Of a stretch of 33,701 bases of DNA, positions 22,870-31,112 are shown piece by piece. The stretch covers positions 1 to 33,701 of the forward strand of contig CAMOWU010000032.1 of assembly GCA_946628545.1 (NCBI GenBank), in the 5' to 3' direction. The stretch is from an uncultured Bacteroides sp. (lineage in GTDB: Bacteria; Bacteroidota; Bacteroidia; Bacteroidales; Bacteroidaceae). How positions within the stretch are numbered: position 1 is the first letter of the stretch; each line of letters begins with the position of its first letter. A program made the position numbers and the translations under genes. The notes below the pieces were generated by a model. The model saw nothing but the letters and a program-made list of their open reading frames with translations, did no database searches and was not told the origin of the DNA.

Positions 22870-24462
22870 TTACTTCTTGGCGCGCGACTTGCGGGCTAAG
22901 GTTCTGAGGCACTCCCTGCGTGGGATGATCACCGACACACCGTTGTAGTTGATTTCATCGCGGATGGTCTTGGTGATTTCGTCCATGTTCTTGGGAAGAG
23001 GCACAACCACGCGCACATGCTCGGGCTCCACACCCAGGCCAAGGCAGATGGCCTCAAACTTATTGGTACCGGCAGAGTCCTGACCACCTGTCATGGCGGT
23101 GGTAAGGTTGTCGGAGATGATGACTGTGATGTTCGACTTGTCGTTCACGGCATCCAGAAGACCGGTCATACCGGAATGGGTGAAGGTGGAGTCACCAATC
23201 ACAGCGATGGCGGGAAAGAGGCCTGCGTCGGCGGCTCCCTTGGCCATCGTGATGCTCGCTCCCATATCCACACAGCTGTCGATGCTACGGAAGGGAGGAA
23301 GAGCTCCTAAGGTGTAGCAGCCGATGTCGCCGAAGATTCTTGCTCCAGGATACTCTGCCGCTACCTGATTGAGTGCGGTATAGACGTCGCGGTGACCGCA
23401 GCCCTGACACAGTGCAGGTGGACGGCCCACCACGTTTTCTGCGGCGGGTAGGGTAGCGAAGGGTGCTTGTCCAAAGGCCTTGGCCACGCTGTCGGGAGTG
23501 AGTTCGCCGGTGCGGGGCAGTTTGCCGTTCAGGCGACCTTCTACCGCATAGTCGGCTCCAACCACCGTGCGCACGAGTTCCTCAACCACAGGCTGACCGT
23601 CTTCCACCACGATGATACGGTCGCAATCCTTGGCCAGCTGCTGGATTTGCGCCACTGGCATGGGGTATTGAGAGAGTTTGAGCACTTCCACATCGGTGGG
23701 GCGTGCCTCACGCACGTAGTTGTAGGCGATGCCACAGGCAATCACACCCAATTTCTTCTCGCCCTGTCCAAAGCATTCCAATTTGTTGTACTTCGACTTC
23801 TCGCTCGCTTGTTCAATCTCTGGTTGCTTATCTACCAAACCCAAGTACTGGCGACGGGCATTGACAGGAAGCAGCACCCAGTGGGTACGGTCGTTGTCGG
23901 GACTGAATGGCTTCTCTTCTTGTGGAGCGGAAATCTGGACTGCGGCACGAGAGTGAGCCAGACGGGTAACCACGCGCATCAGTACGGGCAGTTTCAGGCG
24001 CTCCGACAATTCAAAAGCGTCGCTCATCATATCGTATGCCTCTTGTTGGGTGGAGGGTTCGAAGACGGGAATCATCGCGAACTTGCCATAGAAACGGGAG
24101 TCTTGCTCGTTCTGGGAGGAGTGCATCGATGGGTCGTCGGCGGCAAGAACAATCAAACCACCGTTGACACCAGTCACGGCAGAGTTGACGAAAGCGTCGG
24201 CGCAGACGTTCATACCCACATGTTTCATACACACCAGAGCGCGCTTGCCGGCATACGACATGCCCAAAGCAGCTTCCATGGCTGTCTTCTCGTTCGTGCA
24301 CCAGCGGCTGTGCACACCACGTTCCTGGGCAAGTGCATTGCCCTGAATAAACTCAGTGATCTCGGTCGATGGTGTTCCAGGGTAGGCGTAAACCCCTGAC
24401 AGACCGGCATTGATCGCACCCAGTGCGATCGCTTCATCGCCTAATAACAGTTTCTTTTCCAA
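22870..24462 (-). CDS. iorA: Indolepyruvate oxidoreductase subunit alpha, lacking the ferredoxin domain
   Basis: The 530-residue ThDP subunit has an N-terminal pyrimidine-type domain (GDEAIALGAINAGLSGVYAYPGTPSTEI), a middle transketolase-C-like domain, and the ThDP region PALCQGCGHRDVY, FGDIGCYTLG, GDSTFTHSGMTGLLDAVND. It stops after IIPRRECLRTLARKSRAKK; the C-terminal two-[4Fe-4S] ferredoxin domain of archaeal IorA (over 600 residues) is missing, and no ferredoxin gene is adjacent. The frame has no ATG near the start; TTG at 24462 is the best start, since the next Met is ~60 residues in, after conserved sequence. It heads the IOR-PaaK-ACT set, 85 bp after the nitrilase-family gene. Confidence 0.92.
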   Translation of the reverse strand: MEKKLLLGDEAIALGAINAGLSGVYAYPGTPSTEITEFIQGNALAQERGVHSRWCTNEKTAMEAALGMSYAGKRALVCMKHVGMNVCADAFVNSAVTGVNGGLIVLAADDPSMHSSQNEQDSRFYGKFAMIPVFEPSTQQEAYDMMSDAFELSERLKLPVLMRVVTRLAHSRAAVQISAPQEEKPFSPDNDRTHWVLLPVNARRQYLGLVDKQPEIEQASEKSKYNKLECFGQGEKKLGVIACGIAYNYVREARPTDVEVLKLSQYPMPVAQIQQLAKDCDRIIVVEDGQPVVEELVRTVVGADYAVEGRLNGKLPRTGELTPDSVAKAFGQAPFATLPAAENVVGRPPALCQGCGHRDVYTALNQVAAEYPGARIFGDIGCYTLGALPPFRSIDSCVDMGASITMAKGAADAGLFPAIAVIGDSTFTHSGMTGLLDAVNDKSNITVIISDNLTTAMTGGQDSAGTNKFEAICLGLGVEPEHVRVVVPLPKNMDEITKTIRDEINYNGVSVIIPRRECLRTLARKSRAKK

Positions 24463-24525
24463 AATATATGGTTTTTATTTCTTAATTTCTTATTTTCTTA
24501 GAAAAAAAGCCTAAAGTCTATTTTT

Positions 24526-24560
24526 CTTAACTCTTAACTCTTAACTCTTAACTCTTAACT
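24526..24560. repeat. 7-bp tandem array (CTTAACT) that includes a stop codon
   Basis: Five copies of CTTAACT span 24526-24560. The stop of the nitrilase-family gene (24548) lies inside, and its last residues (EVKS) are encoded by the repeat. An imperfect 8-bp run (TTTCTTAA-like) continues at 24476-24505. Confidence 0.85.
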
Positions 24561-25309
24561 TCCCCGTCCTCAAGCACAGGAAACTTCTTCCTGAAGTCGC
24601 GAAGTGCTTCCATGTCGATGGTGGCAGTGGCTGCGCAAGCCTGATCTCGTTCACACTCCTCGATGACCTTGCCATAAGGATGGATGATAGCCGAACATCC
24701 ACAGTAATGGCAATTGGGATCATTGCCCACTCGGTTCACACCTACCACGTAGCATTGGTTCTCGATGGCCCGTGCTTTAAGCAGCGTCCTCCATGCCTCG
24801 ATGCGTGAGGTGGGCCAACTGGCCACATAGATGGCCATGTCGTAGTAGTCGCTATGGTTGCGGCTCCAGATGGGGAAGCGCAGGTCGTAGCAGACCATCA
24901 GCAGGATGCGTACACCGAGCCATTCCACCACCACACGCTCTTGTCCAGCAGTGTAACGCTCGTTTTCTCCTCCATAAGTGAAGAGGTGGTGCTTGTCGTA
25001 GTAAGCAACACTTCCATCGGGTTTCACGAAGTAGAAACGATTGACGTACAGGCCTTGATCTGTGTGCACACTGACGCTGCCGCAGATGGCGGCTCCTGTG
25101 GATGCCGCTTTCCCTTTCATCCATGCCAACGAACTACCGTTTTCACTCTCGCTGATGCCAACAGGGTCGATGGCGAATCCCGTGGAGAACATCTCAGGAA
25201 AGACGTACAGGTTGCTACTAGGATGAGCGTCTATCCATTCGTCAGCCTTCGAGATGTTGGTTGAGTGGTCAGCCCATGCAATGTCGGTTTGGAATATGGT
25301 TACCTTCAT
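24548..25309 (-). CDS. Carbon-nitrogen hydrolase, omega-amidase (YafV/Nit2) type
   Basis: The 253-residue cytoplasmic enzyme has the nitrilase-superfamily triad Glu39 (FPEMFSTGF), Lys106 (YYDKHHLFTYGGE) and Cys140 (VCYDLRFP). These flanking sequences fit the omega-amidase group, which hydrolyses 2-ketoglutaramate and 2-ketosuccinamate, by-products of glutamine and asparagine transaminases. That would suit a transamination module with the aminotransferase at 27081 and iorAB downstream. The C-terminus has been overrun by a CTTAACT repeat. A promoter box is at 25413-25420. Confidence 0.9.
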   Translation of the reverse strand: MKVTIFQTDIAWADHSTNISKADEWIDAHPSSNLYVFPEMFSTGFAIDPVGISESENGSSLAWMKGKAASTGAAICGSVSVHTDQGLYVNRFYFVKPDGSVAYYDKHHLFTYGGENERYTAGQERVVVEWLGVRILLMVCYDLRFPIWSRNHSDYYDMAIYVASWPTSRIEAWRTLLKARAIENQCYVVGVNRVGNDPNCHYCGCSAIIHPYGKVIEECERDQACAATATIDMEALRDFRKKFPVLEDGEVKS

Positions 25310-25412
25310 TTCTTCCTGGTTGTTTGTCGCGGCTGTTAGGTCATGAATGTCAAACTGATGTTATTTTGTCAATTAAACTGATGATTTCTCAGCGTCTTTG
25401 ACATACAAAAGG

Positions 25413-25420
25413 CAAAATTA
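25413..25420 (-). promoter_or_regulatory. Possible promoter for the nitrilase-iorAB-paaK set
   Basis: The minus strand has TAATTTTG (25420-25413), a full -7 match; the -33 region has only a CTTG at 18 bases. Transcription near 25406 would give a leader of about 95 bases. The region 25310-25521 otherwise holds nothing recognised. Confidence 0.45.
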
Positions 25421-25521
25421 GTGATAATTTTTCAAAATCAAGTAACTTTTTCTTGATTTTTAAGATTTCACTCTTGTTTAAGCCTCCGTAGGAATTTTTG
25501 CACTTCGTTTTTGAATTTAGG

Positions 25522-26976
25522 CTACCAGTTGTCGGAGCGGAAGGGGAAGAGCGGAAGTCCGGCGGCGTTTTTGAGGTTGCCGATCTGGAAATTCCTGAAA
25601 CAGTAGCGGATAGCAACGGGATGGGCAACGTCGGGTGAGCTGATGCGGATGGTCTCATCCCAGTAACCGCCTCCTGGTTGCCAGAAATGAATGGCTTGGG
25701 CGGGATGGAACACGCGGTCCTCACCTGCCAGTTCAAAACCTTGTATGTCCTTGAATCGGTTGATGGCTCCGAAGTCGTTGTCGATATGGATATCCACGTA
25801 GTTGTCGGTCACTTTCATGTCCTTGAACGATGGGCTCATGCAACCGAGGCTCTCCATGCCGTAGGTCATGTTGAGTGCCAGGAATGCCAGTCGTTCGCCC
25901 ACGCCTTTTTTCTGTGCGGGATGGATCTGTTCCGTCTCATGGGTATAGACCAGGTCGTTGGTGCAAACCAGTCCGCTGTTGGGTATCTTGAGCGAGGCTT
26001 TGTATTGCTGTTCACGGATGAGTGCGCCTTGGGTGCCATTCACATCGTCGTAGTGGTAGGGTGCGATCTCGACGAAGTAGAAAGGGATGTCTCCCAGCGC
26101 GAACTGATCCCGCCATTGGCGCACCAAGAGTTGCAGGCGTTCGGAGTATTGGTCGCCTGGGTCGCCGATATTGGAGCAGCCCTGATAAAAGAGGATGCCT
26201 TTGACGGTGAAGTTGAGGATGGGGTTGAAGGTGCCGTTGCCCCAGAGCATGCCTCGGAGGAAATCCCATTCGGGTTTGAAGGCCACGATGCCGGCAGAGT
26301 CGGTGGGTTCGTTGGTGTAGCGTTCGAGGTTCTCTTTGGTGAGCCAGCTCTCCACTCGGCTGCCACCTTTGTTGGCCATAATCAGTCCAACAGGCACATC
26401 TAAGGCGCGGGTGACGGTCTGGGCAAAGAAATAGCCGGTGGCAGAAGCATCCCCCAAGGTCTGAGGTTCCACCTCTTTCCATTCGCATTGGGCGTCGTCG
26501 AGGGGTGTCATGCTCATCACACTCGGTATCTTCACATAGTGGATGCCATGGTAGTGGCGGGCATTGATCACCTCTTCGTTATAACCGTCAACGGGACAGT
26601 TGCCGAAGCCTTTCATCGGCATCTCCATATTGCTCTGGCCTGCGCACACCCATACCTCGCCTGCCAGGACATTGTGGAGCGTCACGGCTCCGTCACCATC
26701 GTCGAAGGTCAGGGTATGAGGCGTATAACTGGCTTTCGGCGTGTGGACACTGACCTTCCACCTCCCTTGGCGGTCGGTTTTGGCGGTATATACTTTATTG
26801 TCCCACGAAGTGCTGACTTTCACGGTCTTTCCTGTTTCCGACCACCCCCAAAGTCGGGCTTCAGTATCTTGTTGGAGGATCATGTTGTCGCCTAAAAGGT
26901 GAGGAAGTCTGACTTTTGCCTGCATACCGAGGCACACTGTTGTCATGACCGTCAAAACCAGCATTCTTGTCTTCAT
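25522..26976 (-). CDS. Sialate O-acetylesterase-like (SASA family) exported enzyme
   Basis: The 484-residue protein has a signal peptide (MKTRMLVLTVMTTVCLGMQA), an N-terminal beta domain (VRLPHLLGDNMILQQDTEARLWGW), then an SGNH-type esterase domain with nucleophile Ser in VCAGQSNMEMPM, the NKGGSRVESWL oxyanion segment, FYQGCSNIGDPG, and the catalytic His region QIHPAQKKGVGERLA. The family removes acetyl groups from sialic acids or from plant hemicelluloses, so 'sialate' is a family label only. No sialidase or sialic acid catabolism gene is in the window, and the neighbouring glycan enzymes favour a plant polysaccharide role. It lies 104 bp after the aminotransferase gene; the gap is a tandem repeat. 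Confidence 0.88.
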   Translation of the reverse strand: MKTRMLVLTVMTTVCLGMQAKVRLPHLLGDNMILQQDTEARLWGWSETGKTVKVSTSWDNKVYTAKTDRQGRWKVSVHTPKASYTPHTLTFDDGDGAVTLHNVLAGEVWVCAGQSNMEMPMKGFGNCPVDGYNEEVINARHYHGIHYVKIPSVMSMTPLDDAQCEWKEVEPQTLGDASATGYFFAQTVTRALDVPVGLIMANKGGSRVESWLTKENLERYTNEPTDSAGIVAFKPEWDFLRGMLWGNGTFNPILNFTVKGILFYQGCSNIGDPGDQYSERLQLLVRQWRDQFALGDIPFYFVEIAPYHYDDVNGTQGALIREQQYKASLKIPNSGLVCTNDLVYTHETEQIHPAQKKGVGERLAFLALNMTYGMESLGCMSPSFKDMKVTDNYVDIHIDNDFGAINRFKDIQGFELAGEDRVFHPAQAIHFWQPGGGYWDETIRISSPDVAHPVAIRYCFRNFQIGNLKNAAGLPLFPFRSDNW

Positions 26977-27000
26977 ATCAAATCTGTTTCTGTTTTTCTA

Positions 27001-27080
27001 CTAACGCCTAAAATCTAACGCCTAACGTCTAACGTCTAACGCCTAACGTCTATCGTCTAACGTCTAAAGTCTAAAGTCTA
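27001..27080. repeat. 7-bp tandem array (CTAACGT) abutting the aminotransferase stop
   Basis: About eleven degenerate copies of the heptamer CTAACGT or CTAACGC (AGACGTT on the minus strand) fill the space from 27001 right up to the stop codon at 27081. Confidence 0.88.
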
Positions 27081-28394
27081 TCATCTCGGATTGTTCTCCG
27101 CGAAGATGGTCATGCGCTCCTCCAACTGGGCGTACTGGTGGTCTTCGATGAACGATGTGCACACGCGGAGTCCTTCCTGATGACTGCCAGTAGTGACCAG
27201 ACAGATGGCCGATACTCCATAATACATCAATTCGCGAGCCAGTTCGCCAGAGGTCATGCCTGGGTAACCGATGGTGAAGTAGAAGCCGTCTGCCACAGGT
27301 CGGTCGAGGTCCTTGTCATAGACCACGTAGAAGTTGTGGCGGCAGAAGATGTCTTTCAACTTGCGAGCGCGGTCGCCATAGACTTTGATATCGTCGCGGA
27401 AACGGTATTCACCGTCGCAAGCGGCGCGGAACATCTCAGCCAAGGCGTATTGTGCAGAGTGGCTGGTGCCACTGCTCAGGGCATAGAGCATGCGTGTGGA
27501 GAAGACCAGACCGAAGGGCAGTCCCTCGTAGCGTGCCGCCAAGTCGGTATAGTGGCGGTGGAACAACTTGTCGCCGATACATGTCACTCCGATGCGCTCG
27601 CCTGCATAACTGAAGGCTTTCGATCCGCTGATGAGCAGGATATAGTTGTCGGTGTAGCGGGCTACGGTGGGCTGATAGGGTGGTTCAAAAGGTGTGCTCA
27701 GGTCCTGGCGGAAGTCCATGGCGAAGTAGGCGAGGTCTTCCATCACGATGGTGTCGTAGCGGGTGGCCAACTCTCCGATGGTCTTCAACTCGCTTTCTGT
27801 CAGGCAAATCCAGGCTGGGTTGTTGGGGTTGGAATAGACGATGGCGCAGATGTTGCCTTTCGACAAGTAACTCTCCAACTTCGGGCCGAGTTGATCGCCG
27901 CGGAAGTCATACACATCGAAGGTCTCGTAGCGAACGCCTTGCACCTGCAACTGCATTTTCTGAACGGGAAAACCTGGGTCGATGAAGAGCACAGTGTCTT
28001 TCTGCTTGTCGGCTTGCGAACAAGTGAGGAAAGAGGCGAAGGTGCCTTGCATGCTGCCGCAAACGGGCACACAACCCTCGGGTGCGATATCCACACCGAT
28101 GAAGGCCTTGACAAAACGCGAAGCCTGACGCTTGAGCTCGGGGTAGCCCTGGATGTCGGGGTAGGAGTGTGCGATGCCTCCTTGAAGGGCTTTCACCTGG
28201 GCATCCACACCCACTTGTGCGGCAGGAAGTCCTGGAATACCCATTTCCATCTTGATAAACTCCACGCCGCTCTCCTTTTCGGCGGTGGCGGCCACTTGTT
28301 TCACTTCGCGGATGGTGGCTTTGGCGAAGTCCTGAATGCCGAACTTCTCAATCAGTCCATCCACAATTTCTCTTTTGATTGGTGTTGGTTTCAT
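27081..28394 (-). CDS. Class I/II PLP-dependent aminotransferase
   Basis: The 437-residue fold-type I aminotransferase has the PLP lysine at Lys259 in SGSKAFSYAGERIG, the NPNNP motif at 189-193, Asp220 in VMEDLAYF, and the C-terminal Arg region EGLRVCTSF. The N-terminal lid (FIKMEMGIPGLPA) is the substrate side. The exact substrate cannot be read; because iorAB, paaK and an omega-amidase lie downstream on the same strand, an aromatic amino acid or glutamine-linked transaminase is the best guess. It has a good promoter at 28467-28497. Confidence 0.88.
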   Translation of the reverse strand: MKPTPIKREIVDGLIEKFGIQDFAKATIREVKQVAATAEKESGVEFIKMEMGIPGLPAAQVGVDAQVKALQGGIAHSYPDIQGYPELKRQASRFVKAFIGVDIAPEGCVPVCGSMQGTFASFLTCSQADKQKDTVLFIDPGFPVQKMQLQVQGVRYETFDVYDFRGDQLGPKLESYLSKGNICAIVYSNPNNPAWICLTESELKTIGELATRYDTIVMEDLAYFAMDFRQDLSTPFEPPYQPTVARYTDNYILLISGSKAFSYAGERIGVTCIGDKLFHRHYTDLAARYEGLPFGLVFSTRMLYALSSGTSHSAQYALAEMFRAACDGEYRFRDDIKVYGDRARKLKDIFCRHNFYVVYDKDLDRPVADGFYFTIGYPGMTSGELARELMYYGVSAICLVTTGSHQEGLRVCTSFIEDHQYAQLEERMTIFAENNPR

Positions 28395-28466
28395 ATCTTG
28401 TGTTTTGTTGTTATTGCTTCTATCGTCCTTTGGATTATTGTTTTTTTGTCAAATCCAAATTCACAG

Positions 28467-28497
28467 CAAAGTTACGACATATTGGGCGAAAAGCAAA
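28467..28497 (-). promoter_or_regulatory. Promoter of the aminotransferase gene
   Basis: On the minus strand TTTG (28497-28494), 19 bases, then TAACTTTG (28474-28467): both boxes match the Bacteroidota consensus fully. It is the best promoter in the window. Start near 28460, leader about 65 bases. Confidence 0.75.
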
Positions 28498-28522
28498 ATT
28501 TTTGACATGTGTAATCATCCTG

Positions 28523-28856
28523 TTGCCCCAATGAACTGCCGATGTAGGAGGTGCGGCATTCCTGCCGCACAATGGCGTTCGTCAAGACTGCCGTGTAGGA
28601 GGTGCGGCATTCTTGCCGCACAATGACGTTGCCCAAATGAACTGTCGTGTAGGAGGTGCGGCATTCCTGCCGCACAATGGCGTTCGACCCAATGAACTGC
28701 CGTGTAGGAGGTGCGGCATTCCTGCCGCACAATGACGTTCGACCCAATGAACTGCCGTGTAGGAAGTGCGGCATTCCTGCCGCACAATGGCGTTCGTCAA
28801 GACTGCCGTCCTATCATGTTCGGCAGGAATGCCGAACCTCCTATCGAACCTCCTAT
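28523..28856. repeat. Composite palindromic array (family B), copy 3: five tandem units
   Basis: Five forward units begin at 28545, 28596, 28650, 28705 and 28760 (spacing 51-55 bp). Each contains GGTGCGGCATTCCTGCCGCA, a perfect 7-bp hairpin, and a linker such as ATGACGTTCGACCC, then AATGAACTGCCGTG. The array closes with inverted half elements TTCGGCAGGAATGCCGAA then CCTCCTAT, and CGAACCTCCTAT. The copies are almost identical, so expansion is recent. It separates two divergent genes. The rest of 28395-29028 holds only the promoters noted. Confidence 0.92.
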
Positions 28857-28963
28857 GATGGAAATATGGATGAATCAACTTCCAACAGCATGGTGCAATC
28901 GTTTGCACAGTCCTTACTTGTTAAAATTCACAAAGAAAATGCGCTTAAACACTCTATAATCGC

Positions 28964-28971
28964 TATTTTTG
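28964..28971 (+). promoter_or_regulatory. Possible -7 box of the GH13-GH2 pair
   Basis: TATTTTTG at 28964-28971 fits TAnnTTTG, about 60 bases before the amylase start; no clear -33 box. Between them 28989-29013 carries three TAATTCTC-like octamers. Confidence 0.35.
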
Positions 28972-29028
28972 CATTGGCATTTTCTATCATAATTCTCTAA
29001 TTCTCTAATTCGGGATAAAAATTACTTG

Positions 29029-31038
29029 ATGACAATGAAAAAGACTATTCTGGGATGGCTTTTCGCCATCATCATGACGATCCAGCCACAAACTGCCCAT
29101 GCGCAAGGATGGCCCGCCAATTATGAGGGCGTGATGCTGCAGGCTTTCTATTGGGACTCCTACACCGACACCGCGTGGCCCTATCTCGAGAGTCAGGCCG
29201 ATGAACTGGCCCAGTGCTTCGACCTCATCTGGATTCCCCAAAGCGGCAACTGTGTCTATGGCTATGGCGAGAACAAGATGGGTTACACCCCCGTCTATTA
29301 TTTCGACCATAATTCATCCTTCGGTTCGGAGGCTCAACTGCGTTCACTCATCACCACCATGAAAGCCAAGGGCGTGGGGATGATTGCCGACGTGGTCATC
29401 AACCACCGCAGTGGCGTCAGCAACGACGTTGATTTCCCAGCTGAGAACTATAAAGGCACAACCTACCAGATGACCAATGCCGACATCTGTCGCACCGACG
29501 AGTGCAACAACAACGGATTCCCCACTACTGGCGCAAACGACACAGGCGATGACTTCAATGGCAGCCGCGACATCGACCATACGAGTGTGAATGCGCAGAA
29601 CAATATCAAAGCCTACCTTGATTTCCTCATCAACGACCTCGGTTATGTCGGATTCCGTTACGACATGGTCAAAGGCTACGCTGCCAGTTACACCTCTTTA
29701 TATAATCAGGCTGTCAATCCTCAGTTCTCTGTTGGAGAATACTGGGACGGATATGTATCTATCGAACGATGGATCGACAACACCAAGGACGCTGGTGGCA
29801 ACGTGCAGTCGGCAGCCTTCGACTTTCCCACCAAGTACTTGCTCAACGATGCCTGCAAGACCTTCCAGTGGAACAAACTCAACACCGCTGCTTCCCTCAT
29901 CGCCAACGACTACTATAAGCGTTATGCTGTCACCTTCGTCGATAACCACGACACCTACCGCACCGACTATGGCAGCACCAATCCTCTGACCAGCAACATC
30001 ACCGCCGCCAACGCCTATATCCTCTCCATGCCCGGCACCCCTTGTGTGTTCCTGCCCCATTGGCAGAAATACAAGGATGAGATCAAGGCCATGGTCGTGG
30101 CGCGCAAACTGGCAGGCATCCACAACCAAAGCAAGGCCACGGTGAAGATCAGTTCCGCCAACCAAATCGCTTTCCTTGTGGAGGGAACAAAAGGCCAGCT
30201 CATGCTCTGCCTCGGCAACACCAACTACAATCCCGGCGATGATTTCGTGGAGGCTTGCAGCGGAACCAACTACAAGATCTGGGTGTCGAAGTCGTGCAAC
30301 AGCGTGCTCGTCACTCCTCCAAGTGGTGAGTATGAGGCTGGTACAGAGGTCAAACTCACACCCCTCACTAACGATCCCGAAGCCAAAATCTGCTACACCA
30401 CCGATGGCACCGACCCCTATACCGCCTACGCCAAGGCCGTGACAGGAGCCACCGCACTTGCCATCAACGGCAACATGACGCTCCGCGCCTTGCTCGTCCT
30501 CTCCGACGGTACCAAGACCGCCGAGGTGAGACGCGATTATCAGGTGAAAGAGGCTTTCCAGCCCACCACCATCTCCCTCTATATCAAGACCTCCCTTTGG
30601 GCTCCCCCCTATGTTTATGCCTGGGACAGCGACGGAACAGCAACTGGAGCCGTCAACAAATGGCCTGGTGTGGCCATGACCACTACCACCATCAATGGCG
30701 AGACTTGGTATAAGTATGACTTCAAGAAGAACACCGCCGACTACCGCTACAACGTGGTGATCAACGATGGAGGCAAAGGCAGTCAGACTGTCGATATCAC
30801 CAACATCGCCGACAATGCCTACTACGAGGTGCTCACCACCCAGACCAGTGGCAAGTACCAAGTGGCGGAAGTCACAGAGACCGTCGGCATCGAGGATGTC
30901 ATCGCTACCGCAACCCAGCACAAGAACGACGACAGGGTCTATGACCTGCAGGGCAGGGTGGTGGCCCGTAGCGCTGATTTCTCGGCACTCCCCGCTGGCA
31001 CTTATATCATCCAGGGCAAGAAAGTGCTGAAAAAATAA
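29029..31038 (+). CDS. Secreted GH13 alpha-amylase with CBM26-like domain and T9SS-like tail
   Basis: This 669-residue protein, from ATG 29029 (29035 is also possible), has a signal peptide ending in AHAQ. The GH13 barrel shows region I DVVINH, region II GFRYDMVKG (nucleophile Asp212), region III VGEYWDG (acid/base Glu237) and region IV FVDNHD (Asp308). Next comes a chitobiase C-like domain (SGEYEAGTEVKLTP... ICYTTDGTDP), then a starch-binding CBM26-like module (YVYAWDSDG, NKWPGVAM, WYKYDF). It ends in VYDLQGRVV... LPAGTYIIQGKKVLKK, like the type IX secretion sorting tails of Prevotella. It hydrolyses alpha-1,4-glucans outside the cell. GH2 follows 74 bp later. Confidence 0.93.
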   Translation: MTMKKTILGWLFAIIMTIQPQTAHAQGWPANYEGVMLQAFYWDSYTDTAWPYLESQADELAQCFDLIWIPQSGNCVYGYGENKMGYTPVYYFDHNSSFGSEAQLRSLITTMKAKGVGMIADVVINHRSGVSNDVDFPAENYKGTTYQMTNADICRTDECNNNGFPTTGANDTGDDFNGSRDIDHTSVNAQNNIKAYLDFLINDLGYVGFRYDMVKGYAASYTSLYNQAVNPQFSVGEYWDGYVSIERWIDNTKDAGGNVQSAAFDFPTKYLLNDACKTFQWNKLNTAASLIANDYYKRYAVTFVDNHDTYRTDYGSTNPLTSNITAANAYILSMPGTPCVFLPHWQKYKDEIKAMVVARKLAGIHNQSKATVKISSANQIAFLVEGTKGQLMLCLGNTNYNPGDDFVEACSGTNYKIWVSKSCNSVLVTPPSGEYEAGTEVKLTPLTNDPEAKICYTTDGTDPYTAYAKAVTGATALAINGNMTLRALLVLSDGTKTAEVRRDYQVKEAFQPTTISLYIKTSLWAPPYVYAWDSDGTATGAVNKWPGVAMTTTTINGETWYKYDFKKNTADYRYNVVINDGGKGSQTVDITNIADNAYYEVLTTQTSGKYQVAEVTETVGIEDVIATATQHKNDDRVYDLQGRVVARSADFSALPAGTYIIQGKKVLKK

Positions 31039-31050
31039 CGAACACGATTT

Positions 31051-31086
31051 TCGTTTATTCGTTTATTCGTTCAATCGTTCAATCGA
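31051..31086. repeat. 8-bp tandem array (TCGTTTAT/TCGTTCAA) after the amylase stop
   Basis: Two TCGTTTAT and two TCGTTCAA octamers followed by TCGATATT start 12 bases after the amylase stop codon and fill most of the gap to the GH2 gene. Confidence 0.8.
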
Positions 31087-31112
31087 TATTTCTCAAAAAA
31101 ACACAACTTTAT

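Noticed and set aside
27138..28505. 455-codon open frame antisense to the aminotransferase
   Set aside because: It overlaps a well-supported PLP enzyme completely and has no recognisable motif; its 3' end runs through the opposite promoter.
28545..28800. CRISPR-like array
   Set aside because: The linkers between hairpins are themselves near-identical instead of unique spacers, each unit is internally palindromic over its whole core, and no cas gene is present.
28472..28908. Several minus-strand frames of about 100 codons repeating RQECRTSYTAVH
   Set aside because: They are translations of the palindromic tandem array in three frames.
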